NCBI GenBank assembly: GCA_017631285.1
Contig: JAGBTO010000052.1
Coordinates: 1 to 32,296 of the forward strand
DNA: 32,296 nucleotides
From: Alistipes sp.
GTDB taxonomy: Bacteria; Bacteroidota; Bacteroidia; Bacteroidales; Rikenellaceae
Direction: 5' to 3'
The notes beneath the pieces were generated by a model. The model was not told where the DNA came from. It saw only the letters and a program-made list of their open reading frames with translations, and searched no databases. Shown one piece after another: positions 1 through 7,426 of the stretch; position 1 is the first letter of the stretch, and each line of letters starts with the position of its first letter. Both the position numbers and the translations under genes were made by a program.

Positions 1-1133
1 GAATTGGTGACGAGGCCAAGGCTTTAGGCAAAAACGTCTGTTTGGTTTCCTATAAGGATTTGACATTCTTGGAGCCATTAATGACCCGCATCGAGGGAAT
101 GTTAAAGGATGCCGGATTGAATGTTAGCACTTTCTACGAAGCAGAGCCCAACCCCGAAATCACCACTATTGCCAGGGGCGTAGAGCATTGCAAGACAAAT
201 AATGTTGATTTGGTTATTGGTGTGGGTGGCGGTAGCGCGATGGATGCTGCCAAAGCTATTGCTGCAGGTTTCTACTACGAGGGCGAGTTGTGGAATATGG
301 TATTCAGCCGTCACGACCAGGTGGACGCCGTTCCTCCTACAAAGTCACTGCCAACGATGATGATTCCTACACTTCCTGCAACAGGTAGCGAGATGAATAA
401 CTGCTCGGTAGTGAGCAACGCTGCGTTGAAGGAGAAGTCATACATTTGGAGCCCCGTACTCTACCCCAAGACATCTATCATCGACCCAGAGTTGACCCTC
501 ACATTGCCAGCATTCCAGACCGCTTGTGCGGCAGCCGACACTATCTCTCACGTATTGGAGATTTACATCAACGGCGAGGAGGACAGCGACGTGCAGCACT
601 ACTTCCAGGAGGGCGTTATCCGCACCGTGATTGACAACGTAGGCAAGGTGCTGGAGAACCCATCAGACATCTCGGCTCGCGCGCACTTGCAGTGGGCTGC
701 CACTTGCGCCATCAACGGCTGGGCATCGCCTGGTGATGCGTGGACTCCTATACACCAGATTGGTCACGTGCTGACATCACGCCACCGCGTACCACACGGA
801 GCATCGCTCTCTATTCTGATGCCTGCTTGGATGAAGTATATGCACTCACGCCGCTTGCCACAGTATGTGCGCTTTGCAAAGAATGTTATGCAGGTTGATA
901 CCGCAGGCAAGAGCCAGGAGGAGATTGCGTTGGAGGGTATCGAGCGCTTCAAGCAGTTCCTGGGCGATATTAAGACCCCTCTCACATTGCGTGACTACAA
1001 CATCACCGAGGAGGACCTGCCAGCCATCGTCGAGGGCGTTGTACGTGTAAGCTTCGGCCAGGATGGTATGCTGAAGTGCAACCCACCTGCAAGCCGCGAG
1101 GATATTATGGAGGTCTTGAAGCTTGCTTATTAA
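1..1133 (+). CDS. Iron-containing alcohol dehydrogenase, 5' end outside window
   Basis: The frame is open from base 3 and ends in TAA at 1131-1133, so the true start lies upstream; 376 residues are visible and only a short N-terminal piece is missing. The family oxidises alcohols or reduces aldehydes with NAD(P)H in the cytoplasm. Visible signatures are the nucleotide-binding GGGSAMDAAK, the PATGSEMN segment, and the metal-ligand pattern: Asp and His in ADTISH, His in HQIGH and His in VPHGAS. Overall it looks closest to the YqhD/BdhA butanol dehydrogenase branch rather than glycerol dehydrogenase. Substrate and cofactor preference cannot be read from the sequence. A strong terminator follows 28 bp after the stop, so it ends its transcription unit. 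Confidence 0.93.
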   Translation, partial: IGDEAKALGKNVCLVSYKDLTFLEPLMTRIEGMLKDAGLNVSTFYEAEPNPEITTIARGVEHCKTNNVDLVIGVGGGSAMDAAKAIAAGFYYEGELWNMVFSRHDQVDAVPPTKSLPTMMIPTLPATGSEMNNCSVVSNAALKEKSYIWSPVLYPKTSIIDPELTLTLPAFQTACAAADTISHVLEIYINGEEDSDVQHYFQEGVIRTVIDNVGKVLENPSDISARAHLQWAATCAINGWASPGDAWTPIHQIGHVLTSRHRVPHGASLSILMPAWMKYMHSRRLPQYVRFAKNVMQVDTAGKSQEEIALEGIERFKQFLGDIKTPLTLRDYNITEEDLPAIVEGVVRVSFGQDGMLKCNPPASREDIMEVLKLAY

Positions 1134-1161
1134 AAGATTTCCGCCCTACACACGGGCAACC

Positions 1162-1197
1162 AAATCCCCAAAAGAGCAATTCTTTTGGGGATTTTTT
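1162..1197 (+). terminator. Intrinsic terminator after alcohol dehydrogenase
   Basis: A perfect 14-bp stem (left arm 1162-1175, right arm 1181-1194) with a 5-nt loop, its right arm running into a T-tract to 1197. It isolates the dehydrogenase from the RNA region downstream. Confidence 0.93.
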
Positions 1198-1228
1198 GTG
1201 ACACTAAAGAAATTTATTTATATCTTTG
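1195..1228 (+). promoter_or_regulatory. Bacteroidales-type promoter for the 1235-1430 RNA region
   Basis: TATCTTTG at 1221-1228 is an exact match to the Bacteroidales -7 consensus TAnnTTTG. A TTTG at 1195-1198 is 22 bp upstream, at the long end of the usual -33 spacing. The predicted transcript start is near 1234-1236, about 255 bp before the next start codon, which implies an independent RNA or a very long leader. Confidence 0.65.
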
Positions 1229-1234
1229 TACTAA

Positions 1235-1430
1235 ACTGTCAAATAGGCAGTCTTTATATTGGTGGCATTTAGGCTATTGTTTTGTGAAGTAAAACGACCA
1301 AAATTTAACGAACAAATCAACAATAGGCACATTAAATGCTCACGCCATTTGGCGTGGGTGTGTCTTGATTTGTATGGGTACTTGGTCGTCCCTTCTTCAC
1401 AAAAGGCAGTACCCACGTTTCTTCTTTTTA
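1235..1430 (+). ncRNA. Candidate structured RNA, rod-shaped and possibly 6S-like
   Basis: Nested perfect helices form a long rod: 1280-1289 with 1395-1404 (10 bp), 1294-1301 with 1382-1389 (8 bp), 1312-1320 with 1365-1373 (9 bp), and an apical hairpin 1341-1346 with 1351-1356 closed by ATTT. Between the second and third helices lies an internal loop of 10 nt on one side and 8 nt on the other, resembling the central bubble of 6S RNA. With the promoter at 1221-1228 and a T-rich end near 1430, the RNA would be about 195 nt, in the 6S size range. A competing helix 1375-1381 with 1409-1415 directly before the T-rich tract could be the terminator. The fold is read directly; the 6S assignment is inference. 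It could instead be a cis-acting leader of the gene at 1491. Confidence 0.5.
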
Positions 1431-1478
1431 TTAAGTTAAACGGTTGCCATCTGCTGGCGAAGGAAAATTTTAACTTAA
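1431..1478 (+). promoter_or_regulatory. Stem-loop just upstream of the secreted protein gene
   Basis: A perfect 10-bp inverted repeat (1431-1440 with 1469-1478) encloses a 28-nt loop and ends 12 nt before the ATG at 1491. It has no T-tract after it, so it is unlikely to be a terminator. It may protect or occlude the translation start of the next gene. Confidence 0.4.
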
Positions 1479-1490
1479 CACCATGCTACT

Positions 1491-2012
1491 ATGAAGAAAA
1501 TTCTTTTATTAATGTTTTTGTGCACTATTTCAATATGCGCGAAAGCACAGGAGGCTGATTCTTTACAAACAAAAACGAACATCAGCATCGAAGAACTTGC
1601 AGCAAAGTTGGATAAATTGCAGCACGATTATGATTTATTACAATTAAGATATACTATAGACTTTACGACTCAAGGTCTTGAAAGAATAGAGCGGCAGTCG
1701 AATAATTGTTCTACCAAGATGATGGTTATGTTTCATCATCCTAATGAGTATGAATTTGGCTTAAATCAATATTTATCGTATCTAGAACTCTATAAACAAA
1801 ATACAAAATTATTGAATCAGCTTGAAAAAGAAACTATGCCTATGCTGAACAATATGATAAAAATAGAGATAACCAAATCAAGGTTCTCTAAAGACGAGAT
1901 TGGATTACTTCAGAGTCTAAACGATTATTGCATTAACTGTTGTGAACGCGCCAAATCCAGTTTAATTATTTTCAAAGTCTACATTGATGTTTATAAAAGA
2001 AACATTCAATAA
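1491..2012 (+). CDS. Secreted protein of unknown function, 173 aa
   Basis: I do not recognise a family. Residues 1-20 form a clear Sec signal peptide (basic MKK, hydrophobic core, CAKAQ before the probable cleavage), so the mature protein is exported. The mature part is strongly helical and charged, with heptad-like stretches around ELAAKLDKLQHDYDLLQLRY and YLELYKQNTKLLNQLEKE that suggest coiled coil. The C-terminal third has a CINCC cluster. No enzymatic motif is visible. The gene is noticeably more AT-rich than its neighbours. It ends 5 bp before a bidirectional terminator shared with glnS. The ATG at 1491 is chosen because it gives the intact signal peptide; the longer overlapping frame at 1259-1558 has none. 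Confidence 0.75.
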   Translation: MKKILLLMFLCTISICAKAQEADSLQTKTNISIEELAAKLDKLQHDYDLLQLRYTIDFTTQGLERIERQSNNCSTKMMVMFHHPNEYEFGLNQYLSYLELYKQNTKLLNQLEKETMPMLNNMIKIEITKSRFSKDEIGLLQSLNDYCINCCERAKSSLIIFKVYIDVYKRNIQ

Positions 2013-2017
2013 AGCCA

Positions 2018-2050
2018 AAAACCGCCGAGTATAATGCTCGGCGGTTTTCA
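2018..2050. terminator. Bidirectional terminator between convergent genes
   Basis: A 12-bp perfect stem (2018-2029 with 2037-2048) with a 7-nt loop; the GC-rich core ends in T-runs on both strands. It serves the secreted-protein gene on plus and glnS on minus, whose stop is at 2069. Confidence 0.92.
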
Positions 2051-2068
2051 TTATCTATTAAACCCCCT

Positions 2069-3805
2069 TTACTTATTCATCTTTGCCCAAGAATCCTTGA
2101 GTGTAACCGTGCGGTTGAATACCAACTTCTCGGCAGTTGAGTCCTTATCGACATTGAAGTAACCGATGCGCTGGAACTGCAGGTAGTCGAGTGGCTTGGC
2201 ATTGGCAAGATGCTTCTCAACATAGCACTCGGTGAGTACCTTCAACGAATCCTCGTTAATCATCTGCTTCATTGCATCCAATGCCTCGCAGCCCTGCTCC
2301 TTGCGGATGGCAGCCATCTCGTCACGAGGGTTCTCCACCTTCCACAAGCGGTCGTACAAACGTACCTCCGCCTTCAGGCAGTGGTCACAGCTCACCCAGT
2401 GCAGAGTACCCTTCACCTTGCGGTTGCTGCCTGGCATACCTGTCTTGGTCTCGGGGTCATACTCGGCATAAACGGTTGTCACGTTACCCTGCTCGTCCTT
2501 CTCGCAGCCTGTGCACTTCACGATATAGGCATTCTTCAGACGCACCTCCTGACCTGGAGTCATACGGAAATACTTCTTTGGAGCATCCTCCATAAAGTCC
2601 TCACGCTCCATCCACAACTCGCGGCTGAACTCAATAGTGTGAGTGCCTGATTCAGGATCCTCAGGGTTGTTCACAGCCTCCATAGCCTCAACCTGACCCT
2701 CAGGGTAGTTTGTAATAACAAGCTTCACAGGGTCGATAACTGCGCTCACGCGTGTAGCTCGCTTGTTCAAATCGTCACGCACAGCACTCTCAAGCAGCGC
2801 AAAATCGTTCAACGCATCGTATGTTGTGTAGCCAATCTTATCAACAAATGCACGGATAGACTCTGGCGAGTAACCACGACGGCGGAAACCGCACAATGTA
2901 GGCATTCGTGGGTCATCCCAGCCATTCACCAAGCCCTCCTTAACCAGGATAAGCAGGTTACGCTTACTCATCAAAGTGTAGTTGAGGTTCAACTTATTGA
3001 ACTCATACTGACGTGGACGGTTATCCGATGGGTCAACACCCTCCTTCACCCAATCAACAAACAAATCGTAAAGTGGACGGTGAGGCACAAACTCAAGGGT
3101 ACACAATGAGTGTGTAACACCCTCGAAGTAGTCGCTCTGACCGTGAGCAAAATCGTACATAGGATATACCTTCCACTTGTCACCTGTGCGGTGGTGAGGA
3201 TGATTTACCACACGGTAGATGATTGGGTCGCGGAAGTGCATATTCGAGCTTGCCATATCAATCTTGGCACGCAAGACCATCTTACCCTCCTCGATCTCGC
3301 CGTTAGTCATCTTCATAAACAAATCGAGGTTCTCCTCGATTGGGCGGTTACGATATGGGCTCTCAGTTCCGGGCTGTGTAGGTGTACCCTTCTGCGCAGC
3401 AATCTCTTCCGATGTCTGCTCGTCGATGTATGCCTTACCCTGCTTAATCAAGCGGACAGCAAAGTCCCACAACTGCTGGAAATAATCCGAAGCGTAGTAC
3501 TCGTTACCCCACTGGAAGCCGAGCCACTGGATATCTTCCTTGATAGCCTCGACATACTCCACATCCTCCTTTGTAGGGTTGGTATCGTCAAAGCGAAGAT
3601 TACACACACCGCCATACTTGGCCGCTACGCCGAAGTCCAAACATATAGCCTTGGCGTGACCGATATGAAGGTAGCCGTTTGGCTCGGGTGGGAAACGGGT
3701 CTGCACATGAGTTTTACCCTTTGCAATCGACTCCTCGATTACCTCCTCTACGAAATTAAGCCTCTCTTTTGGCTCAATTACTTCGTTGTTTGTTGTATTA
3801 GTCAT
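2069..3805 (-). CDS. glnS: Glutaminyl-tRNA synthetase
   Basis: Class Ic aminoacyl-tRNA synthetase that charges tRNA-Gln with glutamine in the cytoplasm. The class I signatures are clear: HIGH at residues 47-50 inside PPEPNGYLHIGHAKA and the KMSKS-type loop MSKR at 279-282. GlnRS-typical segments include LRFDDTNP and CGFRRRGYSPE. The anticodon-binding beta-barrel region follows in the C-terminal half. The length of 578 residues fits bacterial GlnRS, and the NxFVEEVIEE start aligns with family N-termini. It lies 11 bp downstream of the beta-barrel gene on the same strand, so the two are probably cotranscribed. Having GlnRS suggests direct rather than transamidation-based Gln-tRNA synthesis, but other genes are outside the window. 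Confidence 0.98.
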   Translation of the reverse strand: MTNTTNNEVIEPKERLNFVEEVIEESIAKGKTHVQTRFPPEPNGYLHIGHAKAICLDFGVAAKYGGVCNLRFDDTNPTKEDVEYVEAIKEDIQWLGFQWGNEYYASDYFQQLWDFAVRLIKQGKAYIDEQTSEEIAAQKGTPTQPGTESPYRNRPIEENLDLFMKMTNGEIEEGKMVLRAKIDMASSNMHFRDPIIYRVVNHPHHRTGDKWKVYPMYDFAHGQSDYFEGVTHSLCTLEFVPHRPLYDLFVDWVKEGVDPSDNRPRQYEFNKLNLNYTLMSKRNLLILVKEGLVNGWDDPRMPTLCGFRRRGYSPESIRAFVDKIGYTTYDALNDFALLESAVRDDLNKRATRVSAVIDPVKLVITNYPEGQVEAMEAVNNPEDPESGTHTIEFSRELWMEREDFMEDAPKKYFRMTPGQEVRLKNAYIVKCTGCEKDEQGNVTTVYAEYDPETKTGMPGSNRKVKGTLHWVSCDHCLKAEVRLYDRLWKVENPRDEMAAIRKEQGCEALDAMKQMINEDSLKVLTECYVEKHLANAKPLDYLQFQRIGYFNVDKDSTAEKLVFNRTVTLKDSWAKMNK

Positions 3806-3816
3806 ATTTAAAAGTA

Positions 3817-4914
3817 TTATCGTTCTTTCTTGATTGATATATCCTTAAGTAATTTTACCGACAGCGACACCACCTGCTTATTACCCAACTTGTAGCCATC
3901 GTATTGAAGGGCTATGTAGGCGTTGAGCGAAACAGTGTCAGAGAAAAAGCTGTTGCTGTATCCGATTTTTGTATTGCTATACACGCCGCCCTCGCTGCCA
4001 AAAAATCGTTCGCCAGCATAGAGGTCACCACCATAACCGAATGGAAATCTCTCGTCACGATACGAAGAGTAGTAAGGCTGCAAATTATCGCCCACGAAAA
4101 GCTGCTCGTCGATGTATGCACCCCACTTCTCAATCTTGGCCTTGAGCATCACACCCTTTGGAAAACATGAGTGCTCCTCGTTGGCACGGTCACGCTGCAT
4201 GGTCTGCACATAGTGCAAGCTAAGGTCGAAATCCATAAAGGCACTAAATCGCGCACCCACATGAGGCAAGACTATGATGTTATCTACCACACAATTGCTT
4301 ACGGTTTCGCTGCCAGCATAGTGACCCATCTGAAAAGCATAACCGCCATAGAAATGGTGATTGTTTTTATCGAAATAATATCGGCCTGCCGAGAGAATAC
4401 GGAACTTCTCACGCGAAGCATAGGAGTACATGCCATACCAATCGAGCGCAAGTTCCACAAAACCCCTGTCACCACGATACTGTCCCATTAAACCTTGCAG
4501 GCGATTTTCGTAAAAGCGCACCGAGTCGCTAAAAATTATCTCGGTATAATCGCCCTTGAGCTTATCGCGCGAAAAAAAGCCTGCTGCAGCCGTTACTTTA
4601 TCGTTCTCAAACTGATAATATACCTGAGGACGTGCTTTTGCAAAAGTCTGGGTATCATCGCCACAATGCGACCACAAATCCATGCCAAACATCAAGCGGT
4701 TATACTTATTCCACTCGACACCTATGGTAGGAGTTAGGCGCGAGGAGAATAGCGTCTGCGATGTTCCCACGCTACAGCCCGTATATTCACGATTGTCAAA
4801 GTAAGTATCAAAATCAGCACCTACAAGCAACTTCATATCCTCCTGCGCCACTACCTTTTGGGCAAGCGCAAGAGATGCGGAAATCAATATCAACAATCGA
4901 AAAATGGTCTTCAC
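3817..4914 (-). CDS. Putative outer-membrane beta-barrel protein, 365 aa
   Basis: No named family is recognised. I place the start at GTG 4912-4914, because the protein then begins VKTIFRLLILISAS with an ALAQKVVAQ signal-peptide end; the longer open frame to 5091 would run over the divergent methyltransferase gene and adds a non-signal N-terminus. The mature chain shows alternating hydrophobic/polar strands with many aromatic residues (for example VYYQFENDKVTAAAGFFSRD, RILSAGRYYFDK) and ends in a strand-like VVSLSVKLL segment, typical of outer-membrane barrels. A function such as porin or envelope structure is inference only. The gene leads a two-gene unit with glnS, a pairing that says little about its role. 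Confidence 0.7.
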   Translation of the reverse strand: MKTIFRLLILISASLALAQKVVAQEDMKLLVGADFDTYFDNREYTGCSVGTSQTLFSSRLTPTIGVEWNKYNRLMFGMDLWSHCGDDTQTFAKARPQVYYQFENDKVTAAAGFFSRDKLKGDYTEIIFSDSVRFYENRLQGLMGQYRGDRGFVELALDWYGMYSYASREKFRILSAGRYYFDKNNHHFYGGYAFQMGHYAGSETVSNCVVDNIIVLPHVGARFSAFMDFDLSLHYVQTMQRDRANEEHSCFPKGVMLKAKIEKWGAYIDEQLFVGDNLQPYYSSYRDERFPFGYGGDLYAGERFFGSEGGVYSNTKIGYSNSFFSDTVSLNAYIALQYDGYKLGNKQVVSLSVKLLKDISIKKER

Positions 4915-4940
4915 TTTGTAAAAAGTTAAATTATAACTCA

Positions 4941-4948
4941 CAAAGTTA
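4941..4948 (-). promoter_or_regulatory. Promoter -7 box for beta-barrel gene and glnS
   Basis: The minus strand reads TAACTTTG here, an exact TAnnTTTG match, about 27 bp upstream of the GTG start at 4914. No clear -33 TTTG is visible. This placement supports the shorter start over the frame reaching 5091. Confidence 0.55.
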
Positions 4949-4969
4949 AGTTTTTTTCTCGATTTGTAG

Positions 4970-4977
4970 TATATTTG
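4970..4977 (+). promoter_or_regulatory. Promoter -7 box for RNA methyltransferase
   Basis: TATATTTG matches TAnnTTTG exactly and lies 22 bp before the ATG at 5000. It sits only 21 bp from the opposing box at 4941-4948, so the two divergent promoters share one short control region. No well-spaced -33 TTTG is visible. Confidence 0.55.
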
Positions 4978-4999
4978 TGTACAGAAAAGATTAAAATAA

Positions 5000-5539
5000 A
5001 TGAGAAAAATTACAAACTCGGAGCTTAACCGCCCTTCGGCTGAGGTATTTGCCACAATGAAACGTATTCCCGTTGTGGTGGTTTTGGACAATGTGCGCTC
5101 GGCTCAGAATATCGGAGCATTCTTCCGCACGGGAGATGCTTTTGCAATCGACAAAATATGTTTATGCGGCATAACTGCCACCCCTCCATCACGCGACATT
5201 CACAAAAGTGCGCTCGGTGCCGAGATGACAGTTCAGTGGGAATACTTCGCCACAACAGCGGAGTGTGTGCAACAACTTTGCGAGCAAGGCTATCAAGCCA
5301 TAGCCATCGAACAGGTTGAAGGGGCTGTGATGCTAGACCGCTTGGAGATTGACGACACAAAGAGATATGCCCTTATTTTCGGAAATGAGGTCGAGGGCGT
5401 TGATCAAGACGTAGTGAATTTATGTAATGGTGCCATCGAAATTCCTCAGGTGGGAACAAAACACTCAATCAATGTGTCGGTAGCCGGAGGTGTGGTGTTG
5501 TGGGAATTTTACAAAGGGTTATCGCACACTTTAAAATAA
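5000..5539 (+). CDS. SpoU/TrmH-family RNA 2'-O-methyltransferase
   Basis: A SPOUT-fold methyltransferase that transfers a methyl group from S-adenosylmethionine to a ribose 2'-OH of tRNA or rRNA. All three SpoU motifs are present: motif 1 as VLDNVRSAQNIGAFFRTGDA, motif 2 as ALIFGNEVEGV and motif 3 as EIPQVGTKHSINVSVAGG, which builds the trefoil-knot cofactor site. At 179 residues it is a minimal catalytic domain without the extra N-terminal RNA-binding domain seen in RlmB. Whether the target is tRNA position 18 or an rRNA site cannot be told. It is divergent from the beta-barrel gene and 112 bp upstream of panB, which has its own promoter. Confidence 0.92.
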   Translation: MRKITNSELNRPSAEVFATMKRIPVVVVLDNVRSAQNIGAFFRTGDAFAIDKICLCGITATPPSRDIHKSALGAEMTVQWEYFATTAECVQQLCEQGYQAIAIEQVEGAVMLDRLEIDDTKRYALIFGNEVEGVDQDVVNLCNGAIEIPQVGTKHSINVSVAGGVVLWEFYKGLSHTLK

Positions 5540-5561
5540 ATACCCAGAAAACAATTGAAAA

Positions 5562-5593
5562 TTTGCTTTACCGACAAATCTTACCTACATTTG
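5562..5593 (+). promoter_or_regulatory. Promoter for panB
   Basis: TTTG at 5562-5565, a 20-bp spacer and TACATTTG at 5586-5593: one of the best two-element Bacteroidales promoters in the window. Predicted start is near 5600, leaving a leader of about 50 nt before the panB ATG at 5652. Confidence 0.75.
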
Positions 5594-5651
5594 TCGCGAT
5601 AAATAAATTAAAACCGACACACCCATTTGGTGTAATAACATAAAAGAAAAG

Positions 5652-6467
5652 ATGTCAGTAGCAGGTGCAGTAAGAGCAGTAACAACTCTGCGATTAACAG
5701 AAATGAAACAGCGTGGCGAGAAGATTGCCATGCTAACATCATACGACTATTCAACAGCCAAGATTGTAGATGCCGCAGGCATAGATGTAATTCTTGTAGG
5801 TGACTCGGCTGCGAACGTCATGGCCGGATATGAAACAACACTCCCTATCACACTCGACATGATGATATATCATGCACGCTCGGTAGTGAGAGGTGTCAAT
5901 CGTGCTTTGGTGGTAGTTGATTTGCCATTCGGTACATATCAGGGTAACTCAAAGGTAGCACTCGACTCGGCAATTCGCATAATGAAGGAGACCGAGGCTG
6001 ATGCCGTAAAGATTGAGGGCGGCGAGGAGATTTTGGAATCGGTGCAACGCATCATCTCGGCTGGAATACCTGTAATGGGCCATTTGGGACTCACGCCACA
6101 ATCTATCCACAAATTTGGAACATACAGCGTACGTGCAAAAGAGGAGGCTGAAGCCGAGAAACTAATCCATGACGCTCGCCTACTGCAGGAGGCTGGTTGT
6201 TTTGCTGTTGTGTTGGAGAAGATTCCAGCAACATTGGCTAAGCGAGTAACCGAGGAGCTCTCGATTCCAACAATCGGCATTGGTGCTGGCGGTGCAACCG
6301 ATGGCCAGGTATTGGTTGTTCACGACATGCTTGGTATCACCAACGACTTCTCGCCTCGTTTCTTGCGCCGATATGCCGACCTTCACGGTGTGATGAGTGA
6401 GGCTATCTCGAACTACGTTAGCGACGTTAAGGCGAAGGATTTCCCTAACGAAAAAGAGCAATATTAA
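5652..6467 (+). CDS. panB: 3-methyl-2-oxobutanoate hydroxymethyltransferase
   Basis: First committed step of pantothenate (and hence CoA) synthesis: transfers a hydroxymethyl group from methylenetetrahydrofolate to alpha-ketoisovalerate to give ketopantoate. The family signatures are clear: [19 protein letters not shown], the metal-binding [41 protein letters not shown], the Glu of VLEKIP, and [15 protein letters not shown]. At 271 residues it is full length. panC and panD are not in the window, so the pathway genes are scattered. The gene is followed after 20 bp by a glycosyltransferase, probably in the same transcript. Confidence 0.97.
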   Translation: MSVAGAVRAVTTLRLTEMKQRGEKIAMLTSYDYSTAKIVDAAGIDVILVGDSAANVMAGYETTLPITLDMMIYHARSVVRGVNRALVVVDLPFGTYQGNSKVALDSAIRIMKETEADAVKIEGGEEILESVQRIISAGIPVMGHLGLTPQSIHKFGTYSVRAKEEAEAEKLIHDARLLQEAGCFAVVLEKIPATLAKRVTEELSIPTIGIGAGGATDGQVLVVHDMLGITNDFSPRFLRRYADLHGVMSEAISNYVSDVKAKDFPNEKEQY

Positions 6468-6487
6468 AACTTGCATACCTCCTCAAG

Positions 6488-7207
6488 ATGAAAAAACTTG
6501 TCATAATCCCCACCTACAACGAGATTGACAACATCTCGAAGATGATTGATACCGTGATGACCCTCGCGGGTAATTTCGACATGCTCGTCATTGACGATGG
6601 CTCACCTGACGGCACCGCTGCCGTAGTAAAAGAGCGTCAAAAAGAGTTTCCTACACGTCTTCACCTTTTGGAGCGCAGTGGAAAACTCGGCTTGGGCACA
6701 GCATATATCATGGGATTTAAGTGGGCATTGGACAAGAATTATGACTATGTGTTTGAGATGGATTGCGACTTCTCGCACAACCCCAACGACTTGGAGCGAC
6801 TATACGAACGAGCAGAAGAGGGAAACGACGTTGTCGTAGGCTCGCGTTATGTCCAGGGTGTCAATATCATAAATTGGCCCATGTCACGCCTATTGCTCTC
6901 ATACACAGCCTCAATGTACGTTAGATTTGTCACCCGCATGCCTGTTTGCGACGCTACGGCAGGATTCGTATGTTATTCACGTCGAGCGCTACAAACCATC
7001 GACCTCGACAAGGTGCAGATGAAGGGTTATGGATTCCAGATTGAGATGAAATACTCAGCATGGCGCTTAGGTCTGAAAGTCAGCGAGGTTTCAATAGTCT
7101 TCACCGAACGACGCGAAGGCGTTTCAAAGATGAATACAGGCATCTTTGGCGAGGCCTTGTTTGGAGTATTAAAGCTTCCTCTACGCAGAATACGCGGCAG
7201 GAAATAA
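6488..7207 (+). CDS. GT2 glycosyltransferase, dolichol-phosphate-mannose-synthase-like
   Basis: A GT-A fold family 2 enzyme of the polyprenol-phosphate mannose synthase type, which moves a sugar from a nucleotide donor onto a lipid phosphate at the cytoplasmic membrane face. Seen: N-terminal VIIPTYNEIDNI, VIDDGSPDGT, the metal-binding DCD at residues 92-94 within EMDCDFSHNP, VGSRYVQG, and the acceptor loop CDATAGFVCYSRRAL. At 239 residues it is the soluble catalytic domain alone, without the C-terminal GtrA-like membrane domain of longer homologues; notably, a free-standing GtrA protein lies at 10945-11439. Sugar and acceptor are not certain. A terminator follows. Confidence 0.9.
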   Translation: MKKLVIIPTYNEIDNISKMIDTVMTLAGNFDMLVIDDGSPDGTAAVVKERQKEFPTRLHLLERSGKLGLGTAYIMGFKWALDKNYDYVFEMDCDFSHNPNDLERLYERAEEGNDVVVGSRYVQGVNIINWPMSRLLLSYTASMYVRFVTRMPVCDATAGFVCYSRRALQTIDLDKVQMKGYGFQIEMKYSAWRLGLKVSEVSIVFTERREGVSKMNTGIFGEALFGVLKLPLRRIRGRK

Positions 7208-7229
7208 CATGGTAATATAAAACTAATTG

Positions 7230-7263
7230 AGGGGTTATTCTTGGAGAATAGCCCCTTATTTTG
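7230..7263 (+). terminator. Terminator after glycosyltransferase
   Basis: A 12-bp stem with one G-T pair (7230-7241 with 7245-7256), a TGG loop, and a following TTATTTTG stretch. Ends the panB-glycosyltransferase unit. Confidence 0.85.
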
Positions 7264-7291
7264 CATTATCAAAACAGATAACATTGAGCCC

Positions 7292-7340
7292 ATGGTGTCG
7301 TTTCACACCATTTGTCCCCTATTTTTTACATAAAAAATAG
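7292..7340. repeat. Two adjacent palindromes
   Basis: A 7-bp stem (7292-7298 with 7305-7311, loop CGTTTC) is followed after 7 bp by a perfect 10-bp inverted repeat with a 2-bp centre (7319-7328 with 7331-7340). Neither is placed directly after a gene. They could be operators, a backup terminator, or remnants. No function can be assigned. Confidence 0.5.
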
Positions 7341-7349
7341 CCCTTTTAT

Positions 7350-7380
7350 ATTGTTTTAACAAAGAATTTTACTATCTTTG
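7350..7380 (+). promoter_or_regulatory. Possible promoter reading toward the S24-like regulator
   Basis: TATCTTTG at 7373-7380 matches the -7 consensus, with ATTG (one mismatch to TTTG) 19 bp upstream at 7350-7353. A transcript from here would cross the tRNA-Arg gene in antisense before reaching the regulator at 7530. It is the only consensus box found ahead of that gene. Confidence 0.4.
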
Positions 7381-7387
7381 GATGATA

Positions 7388-7422
7388 TTAAAAAAAGCTG
7401 CCGACAAAATTGTCTGACAGCT
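7388..7422 (-). terminator. Terminator of tRNA-Arg
   Basis: On the minus strand an imperfect hairpin with AGCTG/CAGCT ends, a G-T pair and a one-base bulge is followed by a run of seven Ts. It lies 4 bp beyond the tRNA 3' end. Confidence 0.8.
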
Positions 7423-7426
7423 ATTG

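Noticed and set aside
1259..1558. Plus-strand open frame of 99 codons
   Set aside because: It lies over the RNA fold and the first part of the secreted-protein gene in another frame, with no signal peptide or family features.
2069..3805. Glutamyl-tRNA synthetase instead of GlnRS
   Set aside because: The LRFDDTNP, MSKR and CGFRRRGYSPE segments and the two-barrel C-terminal half fit GlnRS.
3110..3811. 233-codon frame antisense to glnS
   Set aside because: glnS is certain on the other strand; the frame has no recognisable protein character.
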